From NCBI GenBank assembly GCA_903873395.1, contig CAIQOJ010000105.1, forward strand, positions 17,812 through 81,811: a DNA stretch of 64,000 nucleotides. Direction: 5' to 3'. Positions 17,425 through 26,570 of the stretch are shown piece by piece; the stretch's first letter is position 1; each line of letters opens with the position of its first letter. A program made the position numbers and the translations under genes. A model generated the notes under the pieces. The model did no database searches. It saw only the letters and a list, made by a program, of their open reading frames with translations, and was not told where the DNA came from. Source of the DNA: an uncultured Acidimicrobiaceae bacterium (GTDB lineage Bacteria; Actinomycetota; Acidimicrobiia; Acidimicrobiales; RAAP-2).

Positions 17425-19931
17425 CCGACCGGGTGCCGGGCCCCGACCCCGGACCTGTCGGACTCTTCAGCGACGGCCAGGGCTCGTTCGGTCGACCCGA
17501 ACGGGCGCCGAGGATCGACCCAGCCACCTTGGTCGAGGGTCTGACCCCTCCCCAGGAAGCATCGGTGACCCACCGCGGTGGTCCGTTGCTCATCGTGGCT
17601 GGCGCCGGTTCGGGCAAGACCCGAGTCCTGACCCGCCGCATCGCTCACCTCATCGCCACCGGTGACGCCGCTCCTTGGCAGATCCTGGCCATCACCTTCA
17701 CCAACAAGGCGGCCGGCGAGATGCGCACCAGGGTGGCCGAACTCATCGGTCCTCGGGCCGATCGCATGTGGGTCTCGACGTTCCACTCGGCCTGTGTCCG
17801 CATCCTGCGGGCTCACGGCGACCGTCTGGGCTACCGGAGTTCCTTCACCATCTACGACGATGCCGACTCCAAGCGGCTGGTCGAGGTGATCTGTCGGGAG
17901 CTCGACATCGACACGAAGAAGATGTCACCTCGCTCGATCCTGGGCCAGATCAGCCAGGCCAAGTCCCGGTCCCAGGGCCCGGTGGCCTACCGGGCGGCAG
18001 CCATGACCATCTTCGATCGCAAGGTGGCCGACGTCTTCGATCTCTATCAGCAGCGCTTGCTCGGAGCCAACGCCATGGACTTCGACGACTTGCTGAGCAA
18101 CGCCGTTCGGCTGTTCGAAGAGCACGACGACGTCCTCGAGCACTATCGAGGCCGCTTCACCCAGATCCTGATCGACGAATATCAAGACACCAACTCGGTG
18201 CAGAATGCCCTGGCCACACTCCTGGCCGGTGGCCACCGCCAGATCGTCGTGGTGGGCGACTCCGATCAGTCGGTCTACCGGTTCCGGGGTGCGGATATCA
18301 CCAACATCCTGGAGTTCGAGAAGGCATTCCCGGACGCCACCGCCATCACCTTGGACCAGAATTTCCGCTCGACGCAGACCATCTTGGATGCAGCCAATGC
18401 GGTGATTGCCAACAACCTCTCCCGCAAGCCCAAGACGTTGTGGACCGACCAGGGCATCGGGGACAGCATCGTGCGTTACCGAGCCGAGGACGAGTACGAC
18501 GAAGCCGAGTGGGTGGCTGCCGAGATCGTCCGACTCCACAGGGAGCAGGGTCTGGCATGGGGCGATGCCGCCATCTTCTATCGGACCAATGCGCAGTCCC
18601 GGGCCTTGGAAGAGTCCATGGTCCGAGCCGAGATCCCCTACAAGGTGGTGGGCGGCACCCGCTTCTACGACCGCAAGGAGATCAAGGATCTGCTGGCCTA
18701 CCTGCGGGTCCTGGTCAATCCGGACGATGAGATCTCGTGGCGGCGGATCGTGAACGTTCCAAAGCGGGGCGTGGGCGACACGTCGGTTGCCAAGTTGGCT
18801 GGATGGGCGGCCGGGCAGGGACGGTCGTTCGGCGAAGCGGTGGCCCGAGCAGACGAGGCTGGCGTGAGCGGCAAAGCCGGCAAAGCACTGGCCGACCTGG
18901 CAGACCTTCTGGACGAACTGCGGGCTCAGATGGCCTGGCCCGAACCCGAACCCGACGCTGATCTCGACACCGACCTCTTCAGCCCCGATCTCTTCGGCGG
19001 TGAGATCTTTGCCGATGTGCCGGCCCAATCGTCAAATGATGCCGACAATGACCCCGGAGAAGATCACCCGACCATCCTCGGTCCAGGGGAACTAGTGACA
19101 GCGATCGCCGAGCGATCGGGGTATCGCAGCGAGCTCTTGGGCGAAGGGTCGATCGAAGCGCTGGGTCGACTCGAGAACGTGGACGAACTCTCCGGGGTGG
19201 CCGCTGAGTATCGGACGCTGCCCGAATTCTTGGAGGCCGCCAGCCTGGTGGCCGACTCCGACCAGATCGACGGCGACGGAACCCGGGTGTCGATGATGAC
19301 GATGCACATCGCCAAGGGGCTCGAGTTCCCGGCGGTATTCCTGGTCGGACTCGAAGACGGCATCTTCCCCCACATGCGATCGCTTGGAGACCCAGTGGAG
19401 CTCGAGGAAGAGCGCCGCCTCTGCTACGTGGGCATTACCCGAGCAGAGCGTCACCTCTACCTGTCGCACGCTTGGAGCCGCATGCTCTGGGGCACGACCA
19501 GCTCGAACATCCCCAGCCGATTCCTCACTGAGGTTCCCGCCGAGTTGGTTCGTGACGTGGCTCCCGACCGTGGATGGCAGTCCACCTCCGACTACGGCTC
19601 GGGTTCGAACTATGGGTCGGGAGGTTCGACGTTCCGCCGCCGCGCCGTGGAGCCAGCAGAAGGAACGCCGGGTCGGTCGGTATTCGGCAGCGGCGCGGCC
19701 CCCGCTGACGGGGGATTCGATGCCAACGGCCGCCGCCGTCGTGCCCCGGCTTCGACCGGTGCGGAGGCATTGGGGCTGTCGGCAGGGGACGCTGTGGTGC
19801 ACGGGACCTGGGGCGAAGGCCGAGTACTGGAGACGGACGGTGAGGGCGATGATGCTGTAGCCGTCGTCGCATTCGCCTCGGTGGGAACCAAGAAACTCCT
19901 CTTGCACATGGCTCCGCTCAAGCGAGCGTGA
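17421..19931 (+). CDS. pcrA: ATP-dependent DNA helicase PcrA/UvrD
   Basis: Superfamily 1A 3'-5' helicase in nucleotide excision repair and removal of stalled complexes. Motifs in order: Q-motif TPPQEASV, Walker [20 protein letters not shown], Ia [99 protein letters not shown]. The C-terminal tail [19 protein letters not shown] is the Tudor-like module of PcrA. An acidic insertion (around residues 510-550, rich in PEPEPD and DLD) is longer than usual. GTG 17421 overlaps the guaA stop; a GTG 6 bp upstream is also possible. Confidence 0.96.
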   Translation: MTDRVPGPDPGPVGLFSDGQGSFGRPERAPRIDPATLVEGLTPPQEASVTHRGGPLLIVAGAGSGKTRVLTRRIAHLIATGDAAPWQILAITFTNKAAGEMRTRVAELIGPRADRMWVSTFHSACVRILRAHGDRLGYRSSFTIYDDADSKRLVEVICRELDIDTKKMSPRSILGQISQAKSRSQGPVAYRAAAMTIFDRKVADVFDLYQQRLLGANAMDFDDLLSNAVRLFEEHDDVLEHYRGRFTQILIDEYQDTNSVQNALATLLAGGHRQIVVVGDSDQSVYRFRGADITNILEFEKAFPDATAITLDQNFRSTQTILDAANAVIANNLSRKPKTLWTDQGIGDSIVRYRAEDEYDEAEWVAAEIVRLHREQGLAWGDAAIFYRTNAQSRALEESMVRAEIPYKVVGGTRFYDRKEIKDLLAYLRVLVNPDDEISWRRIVNVPKRGVGDTSVAKLAGWAAGQGRSFGEAVARADEAGVSGKAGKALADLADLLDELRAQMAWPEPEPDADLDTDLFSPDLFGGEIFADVPAQSSNDADNDPGEDHPTILGPGELVTAIAERSGYRSELLGEGSIEALGRLENVDELSGVAAEYRTLPEFLEAASLVADSDQIDGDGTRVSMMTMHIAKGLEFPAVFLVGLEDGIFPHMRSLGDPVELEEERRLCYVGITRAERHLYLSHAWSRMLWGTTSSNIPSRFLTEVPAELVRDVAPDRGWQSTSDYGSGSNYGSGGSTFRRRAVEPAEGTPGRSVFGSGAAPADGGFDANGRRRRAPASTGAEALGLSAGDAVVHGTWGEGRVLETDGEGDDAVAVVAFASVGTKKLLLHMAPLKRA

Positions 19932-20000
19932 TCGGAGCCTCGTCTCCCAGAGAGCCCATCCGACCTGGGTGGCTGTGGCGGGAGGTCTCATCATGAAAGA

Positions 20001-21548
20001 ATGGGCTACTGGTCTTGGACCGTGGCGAGCGCACGTCGTCCGGACCTTCCTCCTACCGACAGAGGTCTTCAGCGCATCGTGACCGGCAGCACCATCTACG
20101 ACCAAGACGGGAAACCGGTCACAGGACCGGGCCGCGCTGGTTCACCTGACGACCCTTTTGTCGAAGTCCGGGCGTCGAACCCTCGTCCACGGGATGTGCA
20201 GGTGGACACGCCGCCGGTTCGGGTGGGCCACGACCGGCGATCTCCCGTGAGCCCCTCAGGCATCACAGGAACCCCTCGCTATGCCCATGCTGCCCCTCGG
20301 GAAAATCGAAAGGAGCGGCGGGCCCGCCGGAAAGCACGCATCGCACGTCGCACGACGTGGGTGGGTCGTCACCCGAAGTCCGTGGTGGGCCTCATCCTCC
20401 TCTTCGTCCTTACCCCGCTGTGGATCTCACTCGGTTCGGCCGCTACGGACCCGGCACTAGGTCCGTCGGTCGGATCCCGACTCGCGGAGTGGGTGCGCGG
20501 GCATGGCGGCGGTGGAATCGTCACCTTCGCCGAAGACACCTGGTACACGTGGAATGCGCCACCCAAGGGCGGCAAGCCTGCCTCGGGTGCCATCCCCGTG
20601 GCTCCAGTGACCACCTCGACGATCCCCGTCCCAACCGGACCGGTGCATCTGGCTGCGCCTGCAGCGATCGCCCCCTTCGTGACAGCCCCTACGCCAGGTG
20701 AAGGTGAGTGGCATCCGATCGGACGCACGATGGACGGCATCCCCACCATGTACGCCGCTTACCTCCGGCCCAACGGCGTCAACACCAGCCTGGTCACCGG
20801 CGTGGCCTGGATGGACACCAAGCTGGTGTCGGCCACGCTCTATGCCGGCACCGCCATCCCGGGGACGGGCCAGGCCTTCGCCCACATGGCACCGATCAGC
20901 GGTGATGCCCTCAACTCCCTGGACGCTGCCTTCAACTCCGGATTCCGAATGCAAGATGCCCAGGGCGGGTTCTACCTCGATGGGGTCACGGCAGTGCCGC
21001 TCCAACTTGGTCGGGCATCGCTGGTCATCACCGCAGACGGCACCCCGGACATCGGCTCGTGGGGGACCGAGGTGAACATGTCGCCTTCGGTCGTGGCTGT
21101 GCGTCAGAACCTCGACCTCATCGTCGACCACGGCCAGCCTGCTGCTGGCCTGAACGCCAACGACAACATCCGATGGGGTGCGACGTTGGGTGGGCGGGTC
21201 CAGGTGTGGCGGTCCGGTCTCGGCATCACAGCCGACGGCGCCCTCGTCTACGTCGGGGGTTCGGGGCTCTCGATCGTCGACCTGGCCAATGTGCTCATGA
21301 GGGCAGGTGCGGTGCGGGCCATGGAGATGGACATCAACACGGCCTGGGTCAATTTCTCGAGCTGGTCCCTCCCTGTTGGCGTGCCAGCAACGGCGGCTAC
21401 GGGCACGAAGCTGACCTACGACGAGGCCACCTATCCCAGCCGATACTTCGGCACCCAGTCGCGAGACTTCATCACCGTGTCGGTTCGACCCGGGGTCACC
21501 GGCGGCCCAGTTGCCCACGCAGGCATCCAAGGCGCCCACCCCCGCTAA
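20001..21548 (+). CDS. Membrane-anchored phosphodiester glycosidase (NAGPA-domain) protein
   Basis: The product (515 residues) has a basic cytoplasmic N-terminus (ENRKERRARRKARIARRTTW), one membrane span (SVVGLILLFVLTPLWISLGS) and a large extracellular C-terminal domain. The latter matches the phosphodiester glycosidase / exopolysaccharide NAGPA family: FNSGFRMQDAQGGFYLDG, VAVRQNLDLIVDHG, VYVGGSGLSIVDLANVLMRAGAVRAMEMDINTAWV. Family members cleave glycosyl phosphodiesters in cell-surface polymers. The start is unclear: ATG 20001 has no ribosome-binding site, and GTG 20079 is an in-frame alternative with AGAGG upstream. Function is inferred from the fold. Confidence 0.8.
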   Translation: MGYWSWTVASARRPDLPPTDRGLQRIVTGSTIYDQDGKPVTGPGRAGSPDDPFVEVRASNPRPRDVQVDTPPVRVGHDRRSPVSPSGITGTPRYAHAAPRENRKERRARRKARIARRTTWVGRHPKSVVGLILLFVLTPLWISLGSAATDPALGPSVGSRLAEWVRGHGGGGIVTFAEDTWYTWNAPPKGGKPASGAIPVAPVTTSTIPVPTGPVHLAAPAAIAPFVTAPTPGEGEWHPIGRTMDGIPTMYAAYLRPNGVNTSLVTGVAWMDTKLVSATLYAGTAIPGTGQAFAHMAPISGDALNSLDAAFNSGFRMQDAQGGFYLDGVTAVPLQLGRASLVITADGTPDIGSWGTEVNMSPSVVAVRQNLDLIVDHGQPAAGLNANDNIRWGATLGGRVQVWRSGLGITADGALVYVGGSGLSIVDLANVLMRAGAVRAMEMDINTAWVNFSSWSLPVGVPATAATGTKLTYDEATYPSRYFGTQSRDFITVSVRPGVTGGPVAHAGIQGAHPR

Positions 21549-21593
21549 CGTCCCGTTCGTGATGATGCGCTCGCCCCACCGTTGAGGAGACCA

Positions 21594-22391
21594 GTGCACA
21601 AGAGGGTTCCCAAGCGTCCTTACGAGGCCGAACTGCTGCGCCTTCAGGCCGAACTGACCACCATGACCGAGTGGATCAAGGAGTCCGGTGCTCGGGTGGT
21701 CGTCATTTTTGAAGGTCGCGACGCAGCTGGCAAGGGTGGCGCCATCAAGCGAATCTCGGAGTACTTGAGCCCCCGCATCTGTCGGATCACAGCCCTGCCA
21801 GCACCCACCGAGCGAGAACGATCTCAGTGGTATTTCCAACGTTACGTGTCGCACCTTCCCTCAGCAGGGGAGATGGTCCTCTTCGACCGCTCTTGGTATA
21901 ACCGGGCCGGGGTCGAGCACGTCATGGGCTTTTGCACTTCCGAGGAGTACCACCGGTTCCTCGCCCAGTGTCCTGTCTTCGAACACCAGTTGATCGAGGA
22001 CGGCATCATCCTGGTCAAGTATTGGTTCTCGGTGAGCGACACCGAACAGGAACGACGATTCCAGTCTCGCCTCGACGATCCGCTGCGCCGTTGGAAGCTG
22101 AGCCCGATGGACGTCGAGGCCCGTCAGCGGTGGTCGGACTACTCGCGAGCCAAAGACGCCATGTTCTTCCACACCGATACTCCCGAGTCGCCGTGGTTCG
22201 TGGTCGACGCCGAAGACAAGCGAGCAGCCCGGCTCAACTGCATCGCCCACCTGCTCAGCCAGGTTCCCTACCAGGCGGTCGATGAGACTCGTCTGAAGTT
22301 GGGCAAGCGGGAGAAGGACGACGGTTACCGTCGTCCGCCCAGGGATCTCTACTCCTACGTGCCGGACCACGCGTCCATGCTGCTCGACTGA
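21594..22391 (+). CDS. ppk2: Polyphosphate kinase 2 family protein
   Basis: PPK2 enzymes phosphorylate nucleotides using polyphosphate. The 265-residue product shows Walker A FEGRDAAGKGGAIKRI, the lid-adjacent LPAPTERERSQWYFQRYVSHLP, Walker B GEMVLFDRSWYNRAGVEHVMGF and IEDGIILVKYWFSVSDTEQERRF, and ends DLYSYVPDHASMLLD. The GTG at 21594 is chosen because GAGGAG lies at 21584-21589; a TTG at 21582 would overlap that site. Class I versus class III cannot be decided by eye. It stands alone between the glycosidase gene and the convergent dprE2. Confidence 0.93.
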   Translation: MHKRVPKRPYEAELLRLQAELTTMTEWIKESGARVVVIFEGRDAAGKGGAIKRISEYLSPRICRITALPAPTERERSQWYFQRYVSHLPSAGEMVLFDRSWYNRAGVEHVMGFCTSEEYHRFLAQCPVFEHQLIEDGIILVKYWFSVSDTEQERRFQSRLDDPLRRWKLSPMDVEARQRWSDYSRAKDAMFFHTDTPESPWFVVDAEDKRAARLNCIAHLLSQVPYQAVDETRLKLGKREKDDGYRRPPRDLYSYVPDHASMLLD

Positions 22392-22435
22392 TCGTCTGGA
22401 CTGCTGTCGACGATTTTCGCCAGGAGTTCTGCTGC

Positions 22436-23197
22436 TCAGGCCGGCATGCGGCGCCAGATGGCTCGGGGGAGCAGCTTCATGACGGCGAAGACCCACCGCA
22501 GGATGCCCGGCGAATAGACGACGTTTGCCCCTGAGGCGATGGCCCCGATGACATCGGAGGCCACGGCATCGGGTGTGGTGGAGAACGGAGCCGCATCCAT
22601 GCCCTCGGTCATCCGCCCCTTGACGAAGCCGGGGCGAACGATGGTGACGCCGACTCCTGAGCCGACCAGGGAGTCGCCCAGTCCCTGGGCGAAGGCATCA
22701 AGTCCGGACTTGGTCGAGCCGTAGATGTAGTTGGCCTTGCGGGCGCGGTCGCCCGCCACCGAGGAGATGACCACGATGCGCCCGTGTCCTTGGCGTCGCA
22801 TCCGTCCGGCTACGGCCAGCAGGCCGGCGGCCAGTCCGGTGAAGTTGGTGGTGATGAGGTCAGCGGCCGCCAGGGGGTCGGCTTCGAGGGCAGCCTGGTC
22901 TCCCAGAGCTCCTGCCGCAGCCACCACGATGTCGATGTCACCGAAGGTGTCGAACGCGGCATCGATCACCGCGGGCGTGCCGGCGATATCGGTGGTGTCG
23001 TAGGCGACGACCTCCGCAGTAGTGGCACCCGCGGCCAAGGCGGCTGCTGCGGCGGCGTCGAGGCGCTCGGACGGGCGACCAGCCAGGACGACGGTCTTGC
23101 ATCGGGCCGGGACGAGTCCGGCCACGATTGCCTGGGCGATCTCCGAAGATCCTCCGAGAACGAGAACGGACTGGGGGCGGCCGATGGCGTCGATCAT
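22436..23197 (-). CDS. dprE2: Decaprenylphosphoryl-2-keto-beta-D-erythro-pentose reductase
   Basis: NADH-dependent short-chain dehydrogenase that reduces the 2-keto intermediate made by DprE1 to decaprenyl-phosphoryl-arabinose. The Rossmann motif is VLVLGGSSEIAQAIV and the catalytic residues are in ISSVAGDRARKANYIYGSTKSGLDAFAQGLGDSL (Ser, Tyr-x3-Lys). The C-terminal VYSPGILRWVFAVMKLLPRAIWRRMPA is typical of DprE2 and may touch the membrane. It lies 118 bp after dprE1 on the same strand, and that context turns a generic SDR call into DprE2. Confidence 0.92.
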   Translation of the reverse strand: MIDAIGRPQSVLVLGGSSEIAQAIVAGLVPARCKTVVLAGRPSERLDAAAAAALAAGATTAEVVAYDTTDIAGTPAVIDAAFDTFGDIDIVVAAAGALGDQAALEADPLAAADLITTNFTGLAAGLLAVAGRMRRQGHGRIVVISSVAGDRARKANYIYGSTKSGLDAFAQGLGDSLVGSGVGVTIVRPGFVKGRMTEGMDAAPFSTTPDAVASDVIGAIASGANVVYSPGILRWVFAVMKLLPRAIWRRMPA

Positions 23198-23315
23198 GAG
23201 TGGGGTGGGTCTCCTGGAGTTCGGTGGGTGGTGGTACTGATGGATGTCAGCGGTTACTGGAAGTGGTGCGTGTCAGCCATGGGCGAACATGGGGAAGTGG
23301 ACGTGGGGAGCGCAG

Positions 23316-24746
23316 TCAGGGTGCTCCGGGGCCACACAGGCCTAGGCGTCGCCCCAGGTCGGACTGGAGAACGCCGTCGGGGTCGACCCGACGCTTGACG
23401 GTGCTGAACTCGTCGACACGTGGGTACATGGCTCGGAAGGTCTCTGGGGCCAGACGTGAGTCCTTGGCCAGGTAGATCTTCCCACCAGCCTCCAGCACCC
23501 AGGCATCGAGATCATCGAGCAGGGTGTCCAGGGTCGGGTAACCGACGGGCAGGTCGAGGGCCAAGGTCCATCCAGGCATGGGAAACGACAGGTGGCCTGG
23601 ATCACCGGGACCAAAACGCTTGAGCACGGCGAGGAACGAGGCCAGTTTGACCTCGGTCAGGCGTTCGATGATTCGCCGGACGGTCTCTCCTTCGGCGTCA
23701 GGCACCACGAACTGATACTGGAGGAAGCCCTTGGGCCCATAGAGGCGGTTCCAGTCCCCCACGCCATCGAGCGGATGGAAGAAGCCGGTCATGTGGTGGG
23801 GTTTGGCCAGCTGCCGTGTAGGTGCTTTTCGGAACCACATCTCGTTGAAGGCGGCCACGGTCAGAGGATTGAGCAGGCCGCTCGGCGGGGTGAGCGGCAC
23901 TCGGGCCAACTGGCGGGGCACGAATGCCGTGGCCTTGTCCGGGTTGGAGCGCAGGCGGGCAGGCAGATCTTCCAGGCGGGCGTGGTCACCTCGGGTGAGT
24001 ACGGAGCGCCCAAGTCGGCTACCGGTGGATTGGCAGTCGATCCAAGCCACCGAGTAGCGGTAGTCGTCATCGCCATGGAGCATCTTGTCCATGACGTCGT
24101 CGAGGTCGACCGCCCGCTCGGTGTCGACGAGCATGTAGCTCGTCTCGACTGGGACCATCTGCAGGGTGGCCTCGGTGACGACTCCGGTGAGTCCCATGCC
24201 GCCAGCAGTGGCCCAGAAGAGATCGGGATCCGAATGGGCCGACAGGACATGGGGACCGGTTGGGGTCACCAGGGTCATCGAGGTCACGTGCGAGCAGAAG
24301 CTGCCATCGACATGGTGGTTCTTGCCGTGAATGTCGGCGGCGATGGCACCGCCGACGGTCACGAGCCGCGTGCCCGGGGTGACGGGAACAAACCAACCGA
24401 GCGGCACGAAGCGTTCCATGAGCGACTGCAGGCTGACCCCGCCACCCACGGTGATCCGACCTGTCTCGAGGTCGATGTCGTGGATGCCGTCGAGCCAGGT
24501 CGCATCGACCACGATCCCGCCGGCATTTTGTGCAGCATCGCCATAGCTGCGGCCCAATCCCCGGGCCACGATCCCGCGGTTGGCGCTCCGAGGGCCCGGA
24601 TGGTCGGCTTGGGCGAGTGCAGCCGCCATGGCATCGTCGACGATGCTCGGGTGCACGGCGTGGACGACGTCGGCAGCCGTCGGGGCTGTCAATCCCCAGC
24701 CGGTGAGTTCGGTCCGGTGGCTCTTGGGGCGTGGAGTGGTGCTCAT
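23316..24746 (-). CDS. dprE1: Decaprenylphosphoryl-beta-D-ribose 2'-oxidase
   Basis: FAD enzyme of the VAO family that oxidises decaprenyl-phosphoryl-ribose at C2', the first half of the epimerisation to DPA, the arabinose donor for cell-wall arabinan. Visible: GIVARGLGRSYGDAAQNAGG, TVGGAIAADIHGKNHHVDGSFCSHV (FAD domain) and the C-terminal KIYLAKDSRLAPETFRAMYPRVDEF. The segment matching mycobacterial PGWNICVDFP reads PGWTLALDLP, so the Cys attacked by benzothiazinone drugs is Ala396 here. It overlaps ubiA by ATGA. Confidence 0.94.
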   Translation of the reverse strand: MSTTPRPKSHRTELTGWGLTAPTAADVVHAVHPSIVDDAMAAALAQADHPGPRSANRGIVARGLGRSYGDAAQNAGGIVVDATWLDGIHDIDLETGRITVGGGVSLQSLMERFVPLGWFVPVTPGTRLVTVGGAIAADIHGKNHHVDGSFCSHVTSMTLVTPTGPHVLSAHSDPDLFWATAGGMGLTGVVTEATLQMVPVETSYMLVDTERAVDLDDVMDKMLHGDDDYRYSVAWIDCQSTGSRLGRSVLTRGDHARLEDLPARLRSNPDKATAFVPRQLARVPLTPPSGLLNPLTVAAFNEMWFRKAPTRQLAKPHHMTGFFHPLDGVGDWNRLYGPKGFLQYQFVVPDAEGETVRRIIERLTEVKLASFLAVLKRFGPGDPGHLSFPMPGWTLALDLPVGYPTLDTLLDDLDAWVLEAGGKIYLAKDSRLAPETFRAMYPRVDEFSTVKRRVDPDGVLQSDLGRRLGLCGPGAP

Positions 24747-25714
24747 CCTGCGTAGACCCCGATGGCGAACAGGGCCACCCAGATGACCCCATAGGCCTGG
24801 AGGCGATGGTCGCGCAGGGCCAACTCCTCAGGAGCAGCCCCGAGGCCCGAGTCGAGAAGCCGCAGCACGTGGAGCAGGGCGATGACGAAGGGGACGATGG
24901 TCAGCTCGAACCAGATCGGATCGTGGCCGGGGTGGACCTGGCCGGCTCGTTCGAAGGCCCACAGGCAGTAGGCAGAGACCGCCACGGCGGCTGACAGTGT
25001 GCGAACCGTGCGCAAAAAGGTGGCCGTGTAGAGGCCGAGAGTCTGGCGCACAGCGCCCTCGTTGGCTTCATCGTCACCCAAGAGGTGCTTCTCTCCCGAG
25101 CGCTTGCCTGTGACCACCAGCAGGGACCCGAAGGAGACCACGATGAGAAACCAGTTGGACAGCGGGACCGAGGTTGCTACGCCGCCGGCGATGGCCCGCA
25201 GGATGAAGCCGGCACTGACGCAGGCCAGGTCGAGGATGGGCTCGTTCTTGAGCCCGCCGGAGTAGGCGAGTTGCACGGCCAGGTAGGCACCCATGACAAC
25301 TCCGAGCTGCCACCCGGCCAGCACGACAGCCAGAGCCACCGAGGCGGCGAGGGCGACGATGCCCAGGGTGAGGGCCAAGGGGACCGCGACCACTCCGGCA
25401 GCCACTGGTCGACGGCACTTGGTCGGATGCGCCCTGTCGGCCTCGACGTCGCGAGCGTCGTTCAGGTAGTAGGTGCCCGAGGCGGCCAGGCAGAAGATGC
25501 CGAAGGCCGCACTGGCATGCCAGAGCACGGTGAGATGGAACAGGACACCGGCTGCCCCCGGAGCCACGAAGACCAAAAGGTTCTTGATCCATTGCCGGGG
25601 CCGGGCCAATCGCACCATGCCGTGCACGAGCGACTCCGACGTTGATTCGGACGCGACGGACCCGGAGGTGGTGTCGCCCGTCGGGCGGTGCACAGCGTCA
25701 GCCGGAGTGGTCAC
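24743..25714 (-). CDS. ubiA: Decaprenyl-phosphate phosphoribosyltransferase, UbiA family
   Basis: Integral membrane prenyltransferase that joins PRPP and decaprenyl phosphate, the step before the DprE1/DprE2 epimerase. The UbiA core starts with RLARPRQWIKNLLVFVAP. The first Asp-rich site is YYLNDARDVEADRAHPTKCRRPVAAG and the second is YSGGLKNEPILDLACVSAGF, with 8-9 hydrophobic spans. The GTG at 25714 with GAGGAG just upstream gives 323 residues, close to the roughly 300 of the mycobacterial enzyme. The frame stays open to 25855, but that stretch lacks family features. The ATGA overlap with dprE1 supports one operon, ubiA-dprE1-dprE2. Confidence 0.92.
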   Translation of the reverse strand: MTTPADAVHRPTGDTTSGSVASESTSESLVHGMVRLARPRQWIKNLLVFVAPGAAGVLFHLTVLWHASAAFGIFCLAASGTYYLNDARDVEADRAHPTKCRRPVAAGVVAVPLALTLGIVALAASVALAVVLAGWQLGVVMGAYLAVQLAYSGGLKNEPILDLACVSAGFILRAIAGGVATSVPLSNWFLIVVSFGSLLVVTGKRSGEKHLLGDDEANEGAVRQTLGLYTATFLRTVRTLSAAVAVSAYCLWAFERAGQVHPGHDPIWFELTIVPFVIALLHVLRLLDSGLGAAPEELALRDHRLQAYGVIWVALFAIGVYAG

Positions 25715-25946
25715 GTGCTCCTCGGGTTCTGGGGTTCGGAAATGGCCATAGACGGCAACTCGTTCGGACGTCACCGTCCAGTGCGGGCCGACTGAGCCCG
25801 CAACGTCGGTCGGGCACCCACCAGGGTAGGTCCTCGCGGCGAGTGAGGTGGCCACCGGGGGTCAGAACAAGGCGGTCGGTGGCCACTGACCGACCCGGGA
25901 ACGAGGGCCTCGTTGACACGTTTAGGCTTGACGGTGCGTCAGCATC

Positions 25947-25952
25947 TAGTAT
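25947..25952 (+). promoter_or_regulatory. -10 box, leaderless start of the B12-binding subunit
   Basis: TAGTAT lies 8 nt before GTG 25961. A second box, TAGGCT (25923-25928), lies 5 nt before an in-frame GTG at 25934, so the gene may have two starts. Confidence 0.45.
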
Positions 25953-25960
25953 CTCTCGCC

Positions 25961-26377
25961 GTGAAGCGCCCCTACCGAGTGGTTGTCGCCAAGCCCGGCC
26001 TCGACGGGCATGATCGCGGGGCAAAGGTGATCGCCCGAGCCCTGCGAGATGCTGGGTTCGAGGTCATCTATACCGGGCTCCATCAGACGCCGGACCAGGT
26101 GGTCCAGGCGGTCATCCAAGAGGATGCCGACGCCGTCGGCCTCTCGCTGCTGTCCGGTGCCCACCTGACACTCGTCCCGAGAGTCATCGATGGTTTGCGG
26201 GAGCAAGGCCGCGACGATGTCCTCGTCATGGTCGGCGGGATCATCCCCGAGGCGGACATCCCAGTACTCAAAGACCTAGGCGTTTCTCAGGTCTTCACTC
26301 CTGGCGCACCGCTCCCAGCCATCGGTGCATGGTTGGAAGAGGCGCTCGACCAGCGAGAGGGCGGAGTCGGCGACTGA
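25961..26377 (+). CDS. Methylmalonyl-CoA mutase-type B12-binding protein
   Basis: A free-standing cobalamin-binding domain (138 residues). The start [22 protein letters not shown] contains the DxHxxG cobalamin motif with the axial His17. [35 protein letters not shown] and [27 protein letters not shown] complete the flavodoxin-like domain. Such small subunits pair with a separate catalytic mutase; none is in this window. Feeding methylmalonyl-CoA into succinyl-CoA would fit the neighbouring sucCD. An alternative start at 25934 adds nine residues. Confidence 0.9.
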   Translation: MKRPYRVVVAKPGLDGHDRGAKVIARALRDAGFEVIYTGLHQTPDQVVQAVIQEDADAVGLSLLSGAHLTLVPRVIDGLREQGRDDVLVMVGGIIPEADIPVLKDLGVSQVFTPGAPLPAIGAWLEEALDQREGGVGD

Positions 26378-26570
26378 CCCGAGATCGCCCGTGCCCTCTT
26401 CGGGCCCGGGTTTGGGTACGAAGCGCTGAGCCTCTGGGCTGAGCGTTTCGTGCTCGAAGAACGGCGGTGAGCGTCCACGCTCCCGTCAGCAGGAACGCAG
26501 GACCCAGCAAGACCAACCCACAGGCAAACGGGCGGGCTTCGGCCCCTCCAACAGGAAGGATACGGATCCG

